64,000 bases of DNA from Escherichia coli DSM 30083 = JCM 1649 = ATCC 11775 (GCF_003697165.2 NZ_CP033092.2:1984001-2048000), one strand, 5' to 3'; shown: positions 16,521 through 26,324, counted from the stretch's first letter. The notes: a model not told the origin generated them from the sequence alone. Made by a program: numbers and translations.

Positions 16521-18244
16521 GTGGTTCTTCCGCAACCTGGGTGGAAGAAAATGGATGAAACTTTCTGGCGAACAAGGATCTAAGCTGTTTTAAGTTATGG
16601 GCAACGCAATGCACTCTCTTAAGACACTTCTACAGTTACCTTGCGGATGGCGATGCAGTCGACAAATTATTAGCTCTGACGGTATAACCCTCCATCTCCA
16701 CGGAAAACGCAAAACAGCACAATGTCCTGAATGCTTTAAGCGTAGCGACTCTGTTCATAGTTGTCGTCGGCGCCGGATACAGCATCTACCCTGCTCAGGG
16801 CAGACGCTATGGCTTGTATTTTCCGTCCGCCACTGGTACTGCCGTAACCCGGCTTGTTCACGTAAAATTTTTGCCGAGTCGCTTGCTCCCTTCGCCAGTT
16901 CACACCAGCAGTCTTCACAGGCGTTACAAAATTAACAATGTCAACTGGGATTAATAGCTGGAGGTGAGGCTGGAAAACGGGCTGCAACGGCAGTGGGTCT
17001 CCGTTGCAGTGCTGATACTCTTCTTCGCAGGCTTATCAATACCCCGGAGACGAAACAGTCAGGCGCGCCTCATGTCGGTATTGATGAGTGGGCGTGGCAT
17101 CGGGGCCACTGCTGCGGTATGTTAATAGTCAATCCTGATACTCACCGTCCCCTCGTCCTGCTTCCCGGCCGTGATCAGCGTACGCTGGCGACCTGGTTCA
17201 GAAAATATCCGGAAATACAGGTTGTCTCGCGTGATCGCAGTGGAGTCTATGCGACAGCAGCACGTGAAGGTGCACCTCAGGCCAGACAGGTGGCCGATCG
17301 ATGGCACCTGCTAAAAAATATTGGTGATGAGCCTGAACGAATGATGTACAGACATATGCCTCTGATACGTCTTGTTGTCAGAGAGTTATCACTGAAGAAA
17401 TCACCTGAGCCAGAAATATCTGTGCCTGTAGCATCGCTCCGTCGTCTGGAACGCCTTAAACAGCACATCCGCAAAAAACGGCATCAGCGTTGGACAGAGG
17501 TTATGGCCCTGCATAACAAGGGATGTAGTTTCAGGGAAATATCCCGTATTACAGGCCTGTCGCGAGTGACAGTCAGTCGCTGGGTGGGTTCAGGAACATT
17601 CCCTGAAATGTCAACCAGGCCTCCAAAGCGAGGGCTTCTGGACCCATGGAGGGAGTGGTTAAAAGAGCAACGAGAATGTGGTAATTATAACTCCGGCCGG
17701 ATATGGCGGGAAATGGTGGCCAGGGGGGTTACAGGCAGTGAAACCATCGTCAGGGATGCTGTTGCCAAATGGCATAAAGGCTGGATCCCACCGGTTACTA
17801 CTGCCGCAAGACTTCCTTCAGTGTCCCGGGTAAGCCGCTGGTTGATGCCCTGGAGAATAATCAGGGGTGAAGAAAATTATGCTTTCCGATTTATTAGTCT
17901 GATGTGTGAAAAAGAACCGGAGTTGAAAATAGCGCAGCAACTGGTACTCGAGTTCTACCGTATTCTGAAAACCTAAAATAAATCACAGCTAAGCAGCTGG
18001 TTCACTCGGGTCCACGAAAGCGGCTCAGCAGAACTTCGGTGCGTAGCTGCGGGGATGGAAGCTGATGCTGCGGCTATATGTGAGGCAATCAGCAGTCGCT
18101 GGAGTACTGGTGTTGTCGAAGGTCATGTAAATCGCCTGAAGGTGCTGATACGCCAGATGTATGGTCGAGCCGGACTTGAACTACTTAGGCGGAGGGTAAT
18201 GAGTCCACTGGCATGAAAATCTTCACCTAGGTTGAGGAAGAGCC
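16521..18244 (+). mobile_element. ISL3-family insertion element, degenerate
   Basis: Imperfect terminal repeats of about 24 bases are visible: GGTTCTTCCGCAACCTGGGT near 16522 and, reversed, GGCTCTTCCTCAACCTAGGT ending near 18243. The GGCTCTTC start is typical of ISL3 elements. The repeats extend a few bases outward (AAAAGTGG), so the exact ends are uncertain. The single transposase frame has two stops. Beyond the right end lies a fragment of ggt. Confidence 0.75.
16597..18216 (+). pseudogene. ISL3-family transposase with two in-frame stops
   Basis: The reading frame 16597-18216 (540 codons) stays in one frame but has TAA codons at 16933 and 17974. The first part has the ISL3 zinc-finger (CPECFKRS, CRNPACSRKIF). 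The middle has the DDE core start (HVGIDEWAWHRGH, SRDRSGVYATAA, VADRWHLLKN) and an inserted HTH (SFREISRITGLSRVTVSRWV). The end is VNRLKVLIRQMYGRAGLELL. No indels are needed to restore it, so decay is recent or the stops are suppressed; inactivation is more likely. Confidence 0.85.
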
Positions 18245-18284
18245 ACTTTTGCACTGTTCGTGACAGTATGGCCTTTATGTACTC

Positions 18285-18588
18285 ACTTTGTTACCGGTAG
18301 CTGGATCATCACTACCGTGCCGCAAATGGTGGTGAACAGCATCAATTGTGGAATGAATGTTGCCGAAGCGACCAATGCGCCTCGTTTCCACCATCAGTGG
18401 TTGCCGGACGAGCTGCGTGTTGAAAAGGGTTTAGCCCGGATACGCTCAAGCTGCTGGAAGCAAAAGGTCAGAAAGTGGCGCTGAATGAGGCGATGGGCAG
18501 CACGCAAAGCATTATGGTTGGGTCGGATGGTGAGTTGTACGGCGCATCCGACTCGCGCTTGGTGGATGATTTAACGGCGGGGTATTAA
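18285..18588 (+). pseudogene. ggt: ggt 3' fragment (gamma-glutamyltranspeptidase C-terminus)
   Basis: This stretch encodes the last 100 residues of E. coli gamma-glutamyltranspeptidase. WIITTVPQMVVNSI, NVAEATNAPRFHHQWLPDEL and, after a one-base deletion near 18425, LKLLEAKGQKVAL and MGSTQSIMVG are recognisable, ending at the native stop at 18586. The 5' three quarters are missing, and the breakpoint lies close to the ISL3-type element. It cannot make an active enzyme. It is presumably carried over with the adjacent php-like operon from another locus. Confidence 0.85.
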
Positions 18589-18593
18589 TTGAC

Positions 18594-18620
18594 ATCCCCC
18601 GGCGCAATGTGCCGGGGGAT
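18594..18620. terminator. Terminator between ggt remnant and php-like gene
   Basis: A perfect 10-bp GC-rich stem (ATCCCCCGGC with GCCGGGGGAT, loop GCAATGT) followed by AATGGTTTT lies between two convergent genes. It could end transcription from both sides. Confidence 0.75.
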
Positions 18621-18627
18621 AATGGTT

Positions 18628-19662
18628 TTATGCGGTCAATAATCGTCCGGGATTATCGATACAGAGTTTTTTGAGGATCGTTTTATCGACGCCGCGCTCC
18701 GCCAGATAGGCCAGAAAAACATCTGGAACAAATCCCCAGCCATTACCGCCATTTTTAGCCCACATTTGTTTAAGGAAGACATCGTGGCTGAGAACAAGCT
18801 GATCGGCGTATCCCAACTCAATGAGATGAGCGACGGCATCGGCAGTCTCCTGCACCCCTGGCGCTATTCCCTCTTTCGGGAAGGTAATGTCTAGGCCAAT
18901 CATGTCGAATTCCAGCCAGACACCTTTATCAAGCATTTTCCGCTGATACGCCACGTCTTTTCCTGACGGATCCGAGTGTGCGAGAGAGACTTTATTTGGC
19001 GAGACGCCCATTTCACCTAACACAATGTCGAGTACTTCATCACCGCGACGAAGCCAGCCCGGCATGTGAATATTCATCGCCACATGAGGATTGTTAATCT
19101 GTGCCAGCGAGGCAGCCCGCAAGCTGTTATGCTCGGCTTCGGTAAATGTCGGTGAGACACCTATTTCACCGATCATTCCGGCACGAATATCCGTATCGCC
19201 AATCCCTTGATTCAATTCTTTATCGATCGTTGTCGCTAGTTCATCAACCGTTTTATGAATTCTCTGGCTTTCAAATTTTTCCAGGTAGGGACCGGAGGAA
19301 GCAACAATATTCAGACCTGTTTTTAATGCGACTTCTCGTAATGCCTGCGCATCTCGTCCGATAGACTCAGACCCTGTGGCATCAACAATGGTGCGACCAC
19401 CGAGCGAGATAAAGTTATTAATTTCGAAGATCACATCTTCAATAGGTTTGCGGTCCATATTATCAGCGCAGCAATAAGGATCGTGTTTTAATGCCCACTG
19501 GATTTCTGCCGTGACTTTTTTATCAACAAGCCGTTGTGAAAAAGGATAGCAAGGAGCATCCACAACAGAGGAAAGATCGTTGAACAGATGTTCATGAGGA
19601 AGTGTTAGCCCCATATCTTCACGGGCGACGGGGCCCGTCACAGTTTGTAGATAATCTTTCAT
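18628..19662 (-). CDS. Phosphotriesterase-family metal-dependent hydrolase
   Basis: The 344-residue protein has the amidohydrolase TIM-barrel metal ligands in phosphotriesterase order: HEH at 23-25, Glu166 in GMIGEIGVS (the position of the bridging ligand, as in E. coli Php), His199 in NIHMPGW, His229 in LAHSDPSG and Asp294 in LSHDVF. Members with Glu as bridging ligand act as lactonases or esterases more often than as true phosphotriesterases. It has no signal peptide. It begins two bases after the transporter gene, as the last gene of a four-gene operon with a sugar-kinase-like fusion. A lactone or related sugar derivative as substrate is inference. Confidence 0.8.
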   Translation of the reverse strand: MKDYLQTVTGPVAREDMGLTLPHEHLFNDLSSVVDAPCYPFSQRLVDKKVTAEIQWALKHDPYCCADNMDRKPIEDVIFEINNFISLGGRTIVDATGSESIGRDAQALREVALKTGLNIVASSGPYLEKFESQRIHKTVDELATTIDKELNQGIGDTDIRAGMIGEIGVSPTFTEAEHNSLRAASLAQINNPHVAMNIHMPGWLRRGDEVLDIVLGEMGVSPNKVSLAHSDPSGKDVAYQRKMLDKGVWLEFDMIGLDITFPKEGIAPGVQETADAVAHLIELGYADQLVLSHDVFLKQMWAKNGGNGWGFVPDVFLAYLAERGVDKTILKKLCIDNPGRLLTA

Positions 19663-19664
19663 GA

Positions 19665-20630
19665 TTATACCTCCATTTTCTTCATTGTTTTCGAGGCTCT
19701 GTATTCCGGAATAGTGGTAACAATTGCACCGACCAGTGCAAACAGTGTTCCGATGATCGTGACCAGATAAACGGTATTGCCCAGCGATGGAATTAATACG
19801 TCAATCAATACTGATCCCAGTAACTGGCCCGCCGTTGAAGCAACCCCCAGCATCAGTAACCCAAGACCTCTGACCAAAATGGCCATTAAACCGATAGACA
19901 TTAGTCCAAGCGGGCCGCCAAGATACATCCACCAGACATCTGGTAATTGAACAGTGACGTGCCCTAATGCGACACGAATAGCTAGCGCTGTGCCTAAAAC
20001 ACAAAATCCAACGATGAAATTCCAGGTGATTGAAACCAGCATGGATCCCGTAGCTTCAGCTACTTTTGCATTTCCAGCGGGCTGCCATCCTGCAAGCAAA
20101 CCAGCTAAGAACGGAAGAATGGCAAGTAAAATGAAAGAGGTAGAATGCCACTGCGGTGACACAACAAAAATCGTAGCAATAACCGCAAATAATGCACCGA
20201 TGATGCGATAAGGGGTAAAGTATTTTTTCTCGTCGACACCGATACCAAAGCGATCGCAAAGTAAACCAGACAGCAATAGCGCGGAGATCAGTGCGGTCTG
20301 AAACGTTGCGACCCCGAGTGCGCTGGCTGATGCGCCTTCAGAAAATACCACCATCGCTCCACAGAGACCGGCAAACCAGTTCCAGAGAGGAACTTTTCGG
20401 TTTTTAATCAGAGAAGGAATTGCCGCAAATTGTTGCCGGGTTTCTTTTCGCGCCATAATAATAAAAAACATCACGACTAAACCACTGGCAAAGGAGATAA
20501 CTGCGCATGCATTACCGTCCTGTAACCAGTGACCTAATTGACCATTCACCGCTGATTGCATAGGGGAGAGCATACCCGCAAGAATCGTGGCAAGCATCCA
20601 TAAGGGAGTTGAGTACTTATTCTTTTTCAT
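19665..20630 (-). CDS. DMT-superfamily transporter (tandem YdcZ/DUF606 type)
   Basis: The 321-residue protein consists of about ten hydrophobic helices arranged as two homologous halves of the YdcZ/DUF606 type. The first half has MLSPMQSAVNGQLGHWL and the second LGLLMLGVASTAGQLLGS. It ends with a basic cytoplasmic tail (EYRASKTMKKMEV). It should be an inner-membrane transporter for a small solute. In the operon it sits between the amidotransferase-like and phosphotriesterase-like genes, so it probably moves the compound they act on. Direction and substrate are unknown. Confidence 0.8.
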   Translation of the reverse strand: MKKNKYSTPLWMLATILAGMLSPMQSAVNGQLGHWLQDGNACAVISFASGLVVMFFIIMARKETRQQFAAIPSLIKNRKVPLWNWFAGLCGAMVVFSEGASASALGVATFQTALISALLLSGLLCDRFGIGVDEKKYFTPYRIIGALFAVIATIFVVSPQWHSTSFILLAILPFLAGLLAGWQPAGNAKVAEATGSMLVSITWNFIVGFCVLGTALAIRVALGHVTVQLPDVWWMYLGGPLGLMSIGLMAILVRGLGLLMLGVASTAGQLLGSVLIDVLIPSLGNTVYLVTIIGTLFALVGAIVTTIPEYRASKTMKKMEV

Positions 20631-20686
20631 ACATCAATCCTTCTATTATAGTAAATGGAGTAACTGGTGTTACCCCATTATTATTA

Positions 20687-21445
20687 TTATCTTGCAATAT
20701 GAGTCAGTATATTTACCCACAACGCGGTATAGAACGGCCAGGACATAAACTGCTGTGTACCCCAGTGCGGTGAACAGTCACTCATAAAGCAGGCTATTTT
20801 CCCGTTGTGATAGTTACCAAAGACCAGTAATGGATCGTTGTTTATTGTTAATACCACCTCAGCATTTTCTTTAGCGATCGCCCGGTTATAACCTAGGAAA
20901 AAAGGATATTCAGAGAACCCTTTAATAACCGGATGGTCAGGTTGTGATGGCTGTGCAATAACACCCTCTGGTTTTTCGACACGATCGTCACCATCTAACA
21001 TCGTAACCGGGAGCACATCAGCCAGAACTGTATTTTTATAATTGGCTTTTGCTTCAATTCCCATGAATGAGAGATAGCCGCCAATCATCAATAACCCACC
21101 ACCGTTATTCACATATTCTTTAATCAGTTCGAGAGCGTTTGGTTTTATGCGAAGCTGATAAAAAGTATCATTTTGTAGCAGGAAAGTATTACTACCAATA
21201 TCACTAATAACGATGGCATCATATTGTTCTAACTGTGCCACATCTTCAGGGAAGGCAATTTGTACCGTATGTGCCGGCATATAGGTGACATCTACCTGAC
21301 TATTTTTCAGACATTGGAGTAACCAGGTCGCACCTTCTTCATATTTACTTGAGGTAAAACTGTCATATCCTTTTGAATGAATCATATGAATATGCCAGGA
21401 TTCTCCAATAAAGAGCACCTTTAGTGATTTTTTGGTGTTATTCAT
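20687..21445 (-). CDS. Class I glutamine-amidotransferase-like protein
   Basis: The 252-residue protein resembles the DUF1355 group of class I glutamine-amidotransferase-like (ThuA-like) proteins. Supporting segments are KVLFIGESWHIHM at the N-terminus, YDAIVISDIGSN near residue 80, the turn NNGGGLLMIGGYLSF near residue 115 and a late histidine-containing FMSDCSPHWGTQ. The usual Cys nucleophile after the GG turn is not present (GGYLSF), so glutaminase activity is doubtful. It follows the DeoR-PfkB fusion gene by 13 bases. It is probably an enzyme of sugar-derivative metabolism. Confidence 0.7.
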   Translation of the reverse strand: MNNTKKSLKVLFIGESWHIHMIHSKGYDSFTSSKYEEGATWLLQCLKNSQVDVTYMPAHTVQIAFPEDVAQLEQYDAIVISDIGSNTFLLQNDTFYQLRIKPNALELIKEYVNNGGGLLMIGGYLSFMGIEAKANYKNTVLADVLPVTMLDGDDRVEKPEGVIAQPSQPDHPVIKGFSEYPFFLGYNRAIAKENAEVVLTINNDPLLVFGNYHNGKIACFMSDCSPHWGTQQFMSWPFYTALWVNILTHIAR

Positions 21446-21458
21446 TCTCTGTCCCTTC

Positions 21459-22673
21459 TTAATGCGTAAAAATAGTTTGCTGATAATGTATACTCTGAAT
21501 TCGATGTATCACAGATTCATGTTCAGGCATGTCGGAAGCATTGCTTGTCTCCACCGCCAGGGATGCAAAGGCGCTGGCATAACACAGTGCTGATTCCAGT
21601 GATTTTCCTTTCGCAAGTCCTGATGCCAGAGCGCCGTTAAAAGCATCCCCGGCTCCTGCCGTATTTTTAACGACCGCTGGAAACGCTGGCGAATGAATGA
21701 ATTTTTTGCCATCAAATGCGAGTGAGCCCTTGCTACCGAGCGTGATAACCGTGTTTTTTACCCCTTTATTGTGGATAGCTTCTGCAGCTCGTTTAGCTGA
21801 TTCAAGATCGTGTACGTCTATGCCGGACAGTAAACCAGCTTCTGTTTCATTGGGGGTGATATAATCAACATCCTGAATAAGTTCGTTGACGATATCATTA
21901 TAGGGTGCCGGGTTAATAATGACCGGGATACTGTTTTTTTGCGCCAATGTGATCGCTTGTTGCAGAGCGGTATAATTTGTTTCGAGCTGCAGAAGTATGA
22001 CATCAGAATTAATAATCGCTTCTTTCTGAATAGTTATTTCATCGGACGACATTGTCATGTTGGCACCGGGATAGATCGCAATAACATTATCGCCAGTACC
22101 TTCATTAACAAGGATCGTGGCAGTTCCGGTTTGCGTTTCTTTCGTTTGATAAATTATACTTTTATAAATCTTAGACGAATTCATAAAGTTGATCGCATAA
22201 TCACTAAAGTGATCTGTACCTACTTTTGTTATGAAATAAACATCAGTATCGGCAAAGCTTGCTGCCAGCGCCTGGTTACAACCTTTTCCCCCCGGTGAAA
22301 ATATAAAATTACTTGCCAGAAGCGATTCTCCGATAGTGGGAAGCCTCGGCAAATAACTGATGATATCAACATTAAACGAACCAATAACGCATACTTGACT
22401 TTTCATAGTTGAGTGGCCTTTTTTTATTCCCTGGGCTGTATCATAATTTTCAAGCGCATAAGCGATTTCATTTTTCGCAATAGTATCAAGCGAGTCTAGG
22501 ACGATAAAAGCACCGCCATGACATCGAGTCAGATAGCCAAGTCTGGCAAGTTCATTAAGATCTGATCGAATAGTTTCTTTCGTTACATTGAGGCTATTGG
22601 ACAGATCGGATACTTTTACAGAACCGAATTTACTGAGTCGTTTCAATATTTCATGATGGCGTTCAAATTTCAT
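21459..22673 (-). CDS. DeoR-type repressor fused to PfkB/ribokinase-like kinase
   Basis: The 404-residue protein has two parts. Residues 1-58 form a DeoR-family winged HTH (GSVKVSDLSNSLNVTKETIR, then LARLGYLTRCHGG). Residues 92-395 form a PfkB kinase with signature 1 GGKGCNQALAAS (128-139) and signature 2 NTAGAGDAFNGAL (337-349), where Asp343 is the catalytic base. DeoR repressors normally carry a sugar-phosphate isomerase-like sensor domain. Here a kinase replaces it, suggesting that the regulator senses, or makes, the inducing sugar phosphate. It is the first gene of the four-gene operon and probably autoregulates it. The upstream region 22674-22800 is AT-rich. Confidence 0.85.
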   Translation of the reverse strand: MKFERHHEILKRLSKFGSVKVSDLSNSLNVTKETIRSDLNELARLGYLTRCHGGAFIVLDSLDTIAKNEIAYALENYDTAQGIKKGHSTMKSQVCVIGSFNVDIISYLPRLPTIGESLLASNFIFSPGGKGCNQALAASFADTDVYFITKVGTDHFSDYAINFMNSSKIYKSIIYQTKETQTGTATILVNEGTGDNVIAIYPGANMTMSSDEITIQKEAIINSDVILLQLETNYTALQQAITLAQKNSIPVIINPAPYNDIVNELIQDVDYITPNETEAGLLSGIDVHDLESAKRAAEAIHNKGVKNTVITLGSKGSLAFDGKKFIHSPAFPAVVKNTAGAGDAFNGALASGLAKGKSLESALCYASAFASLAVETSNASDMPEHESVIHRIQSIHYQQTIFTH

Positions 22674-22811
22674 GCTTCACCTCACTTCAGTTACGTTAAT
22701 ATCTGTCGATGTATATTGATGTGATAATCACCATAAAGTGGCGGGGAAAAGCAAAAAAAATCAAAAATAGCCGGAGAAAAGGTAAGCGTTAATGGAGAAT
22801 CATATTGATGC

Positions 22812-23270
22812 TTATTTATTGGTGAGAACTACGTTCCATGGCAGGAGTTCATCAATACGGTTGGAAGGTTATTCCGGCAGTACGCTCAGGATATGGCGCA
22901 GATACTCTTCCGGATCAATGTCGTTCAGAAGGCAAGTGCCGATAAGCCCATACAACAGTGCACTGCGCTCGCCGTCGAAGAACATAAAGTTTTTATTTCC
23001 GAGACAGATGGCACAAAGGGCTTTTTCCGCGGCATTATGTCTGCCTCCGCCTGACCGTCAACACTGTAATAACAGAGTGCGCCCCACTGATTCAGTACAC
23101 AGCTGAACCATTCTCCCAGTCTGGATTTTTGGACAGCGTGGCATTTTTCTCCACCATCCACGCATGCAGTGAGTCCAGTAACAGTTTGCTCTTCCTCTGC
23201 CTGACCACAAGATGTTCTGGTTCTGGCATACTGAATTTGGCCACCTGAGCATAGGTAATATGCTCACCTT
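22812..23270 (-). pseudogene. IS66-family tnpC 3' remnant
   Basis: The minus strand encodes the C-terminal third of an IS66 transposase: SKLLLDSLHAWMVEKNATL, then VLNQWGALCYYSVDGQAEAD, and, after frameshifts, a tail ending with WNVVLTNK-like sequence and a stop at 22812. At least three indels break it. An IS66 5' remnant on the opposite strand lies at about 24850-25320, so one or two elements were broken and inverted here. Confidence 0.75.
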
Positions 23271-23290
23271 AGAACAACACAGATGCTCCA

Positions 23291-24002
23291 ATGAAAAAAG
23301 GAAATTTCAGCGCAGAGTTTAAACGCGAATCCACTCAACTAGTTGTTAACCAGAACTTTACGGTGGCAGGTACCATCCAAAGCTATGGATGTCGGTCTTT
23401 CCACAATGACAAGATAAGTCAAACAACTGCGTGATGAGCATCAGAGCAAAACACCAAAAGCCTCTCTGATGACACCAGAACAAATCGAAATACGTGAGCT
23501 GAGGAAAAAGCGGCAACGTATTGAAATAGAGAATGAAATATTAGAAAAGGCTACGGCGCTCTTGATGTCAGACTCCCTAAACAGTTCTCGATAATCGAGA
23601 AGCTCAGAGCGCATTATCTGGTGATCGCACTTTGCCATGTGTGCAGGATTCATCGAAGCAGCTACAGAGATTGGAAAAACCGTCCTGAAAAAAAGACGGT
23701 AGACGGGCTGTATTACGTAGTCAGGTAATTGAGCTTAATGGCGGAGCAAGGAACATCGCCACAATTGCAACCCGGAGAGACTACCAGATGGGACGCAAGC
23801 TTGCTGGCAGTCTCATGAAAGAACAGGGGCTGGTCAGCTGTCAGCCGTTGACCCTCCGGTACAGGCATGGCAGTCATGAACTTGTAGCTATCCTAAGAAC
23901 TTGAAGGGCGCTTAGCTGTGACACAGCTAAATCAAGTATGGTGACGTGACCTATATCTGGACTGGTAAACGATGGGGATACCCGCTTACGCGAGAGCAAT
24001 AA
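23291..24002 (+). pseudogene. IS3-family transposase remnant (IS911-like OrfAB)
   Basis: OrfA pieces are recognisable as MKKGNFSAEFKREST at 23291, KAMDVGLSTMT, and then TPEQIEIRELRKK to ATALLMSDSLNSSR. OrfB pieces follow (IEKLRAHY, CRIHRSSYRDWKNRPEKK, then TYIWTGKRWGYP near 23960). Multiple frameshifts and the loss of the catalytic C-terminal half show that it is dead. It begins 21 bases after the IS66 remnant, which it may have invaded. Confidence 0.75.
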
Positions 24003-24849
24003 GTGGCTGGCCACCATTCTCGATACAAAACTCTGCTGAATAGCAGCGATTTTCCCAGCGTGGTGCGTCTTTTGCATTTTACTGGTTCTGAGTTATCAAT
24101 TATCTGTTCACTAATGACTACTCTAAAAAGTTGTATCAATTTAAGTGATATAGGGAGTCTGGAGATTCAGGGGGCCAGTCTATAATTATTGTCATCTTCA
24201 TAAATTGTAAATATCAAACATTTTTGACCTTAATCATGTTTTTTGATAGATATTTTACGACTGAACATATCCGTCGTTTCCTCTGACTCGTGTCAGTCGG
24301 TCTCTGGTTGTATCCACGGACCGCACTCTTGACATAAGAGTGCGGTCCGTGGAAAACGGAGTTGAAAAAATGGTGTCTGAAAGAAGGTACCATCATTGTG
24401 ATGACAAATACTTTGGCGTGGATAATGTAATTAATTGCTGAAATTGACCGTATATGCGGTAAGACTCATATCAGTATCAGGTCCGGTTAATTGCTGATAC
24501 TAATATAAACTTTTTACAAAAGGATGAATGCAGAAGGTTACTCTAATGGCCAGAGTGATGACAATGATGGTCAGACGTTGACCTGCAGAAACTGCATTTT
24601 AATTGGTCTATAAAGTCTGCAAGAGGAATCAGGGTCAGATCAGTGAGTCTTATCGCGGCCCGAAGCTATGACTGAAAGAAGGCTGGATACAGAATTGCAA
24701 CAATTTGGCAATGTCAGAACACAGAAGCTTTGCAAGCAGGTGAAAGGTTATGTCTAGCAAAAGGAGTATATCAGAATATATCTACTGATGTACAAAACAC
24801 AACAATAGCTTCATGATATATAAATACGTGATGACGAGTGGTACTCCGC
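24003..24849. other. Decayed DNA between insertion-sequence remnants
   Basis: No gene is recognisable in these 850 AT-rich bases. The only striking structure is the long perfect hairpin at 24314-24352. Confidence 0.4.
24314..24352. repeat. Perfect 17-bp inverted repeat
   Basis: CCACGGACCGCACTCTT (24314-24330) is repeated inverted at 24336-24352 with a five-base loop, GACAT. It is more GC-rich than its surroundings. No T-run follows on either strand, so it is not a standard terminator. It could be a replication or transposon-related site. Confidence 0.8.
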
Positions 24850-25320
24850 ATGGTTATTTAACTTCTCAGCACCACTAATGATCCTGAGCAACTTCGTATT
24901 TGGGCCATTACCATGGAGTAGAAAGCTGTGTCTGAGAATGCAGAATTTGAGAAAAGAATTCGCTTTCTTGGAGAGCTTCTGAAAATGGCACGCTAACAAC
25001 GTTTTGTTAAAAAATGTGAATCACTTGCCGGGGCTGCATTTTCTATTCGAGGAGAATGTTGACGTAGATATTACAGAAATCTCAGCGCATCAGGATAAAC
25101 TGCTACCTTAGGTCAACCACCAAAAGAAAATACAATACGTCCAGTTTGTATGCCTTTAATAACACATCTTCTAAATGTTGAAGAATTATCCCGCCTGCTG
25201 AAGAACGTTGCTCTGAGTGTGATAAACCTTTTTATTCTTGATGATGTCAGCGAGAAGATGGAATATATCCCCGACTGGGTCGTGGTTACCCGGTTAAACA
25301 TCTGGTGGCGCTAATAAATC
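24850..25320 (+). pseudogene. IS66-family tnpC 5' remnant
   Basis: Scattered frames on the plus strand resemble the N-terminal part of IS66 TnpC. Examples are NAEFEKRIRFLGELLKMAR, then SLAGAAFSI, then VDVDITEISAHQDKLLP, and finally LFILDDVSEKMEYIPDWVVV, which contains the characteristic VSE-LEYIP element. Several stops and frameshifts separate the pieces. Identification is moderate; the remnant is clearly not functional. Confidence 0.5.
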
Positions 25321-25330
25321 TGGCAAGTCA

Positions 25331-25778
25331 CATTCTGTTGAATGCTGTGACAGTGCCTTACCGAGAGAGCGAAATTGTGGTGTTCTAGTGCATAGTCGCC
25401 ACCATTCCGGATAATTCTATTACGTTGTTTTACAAGTTCTTTTACAGCGCAGATCTGTCGCTGACGTTGAATCAATAGCCTGGATTTCAGAACACAATGC
25501 CCGTTTGCTGGTTGTTCCGGCAGTAGCATTAATTCATTATCTGAATGAAATGTGTCAATCCACAGAAACCGCTGTCAATGACGCATTTTGTCGGACGTTA
25601 ACACGAGAAAGTCTGGCTATTCCGTAATGCCATCTTATTTCGTAATGGATTGAGAATGCTGGATTTTTAATTATATTACGCGCAGTATTAATCGCGTAAA
25701 TGTTTTGCGGTCAGCAACGGTGGGGGATCCATTGTTCTGTTCAATGAATACCATCATACATTTGAATCAGGAGTCGGT
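25331..25778. other. Island-backbone transition upstream of cobU
   Basis: About 450 bases without a convincing gene. The last 150 bases are the cobU leader with an AGGAG-type ribosome site near 25768. I see no cobalamin-riboswitch-like structure. The exact island edge is not visible as a direct repeat. Confidence 0.35.
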
Positions 25779-26324
25779 ATGATGATTTTGGTGACGGGGG
25801 GCGCACGGAGCGGGAAGAGTCGCCACGCAGAGGCGCTTATTGGGGACTCTTCACAGGTTCTGTATATCGCTACCTCGCAAATCCTTGATGATGAGATGGC
25901 TGCACGGATAGAACATCATCGGCAAGGCCGCCCGGAGCACTGGCGCACAGTGGAGCGCTGGCAACATCTTGATGAATTAATTCATGCAGACATTAACCCG
26001 AATGAGGTTGTGTTGCTTGAATGCGTTACCACAATGGTGACTAATCTGTTGTTTGATTATGGCGGCGATAAAGACCCTGATGAATGGGATTATCAGGCGA
26101 TGGAACAGGCGATTAATGCTGAGATTCAGTCGTTGATTGCTGCCTGCCAACGTTGCCCCGCAAAGGTTGTATTAGTGACTAACGAAGTGGGAATGGGGAT
26201 TGTGCCGGAGAGTCGTCTGGCACGACATTTTCGTGATATTGCCGGGCGGGTAAATCAGCAGTTGGCCGCTGCGGCAAATGAAGTATGGCTGGTGGTTTCG
26301 GGTATTGGAGTAAAAATCAAATGA
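25779..26324 (+). CDS. cobU: Adenosylcobinamide kinase/guanylyltransferase
   Basis: The 181-residue protein phosphorylates adenosylcobinamide and transfers GMP to give AdoCbi-GDP. The P-loop GGARSGKS lies at about residues 7-14, a histidine pair is in [10 protein letters not shown] near residue 46, and the conserved [14 protein letters not shown] lies near residue 130. It has full family length. Its stop overlaps the cobS start (ATGA), so the genes are translationally coupled. E. coli lacks de novo corrin synthesis, so cobUST serves salvage of cobinamide. Confidence 0.95.

Noticed and set aside
25560..25778. Possible cobalamin riboswitch ahead of cobU
   Set aside because: I found no B12-box-like sequence or the expected helices; E. 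coli cobUST is not known to have one.
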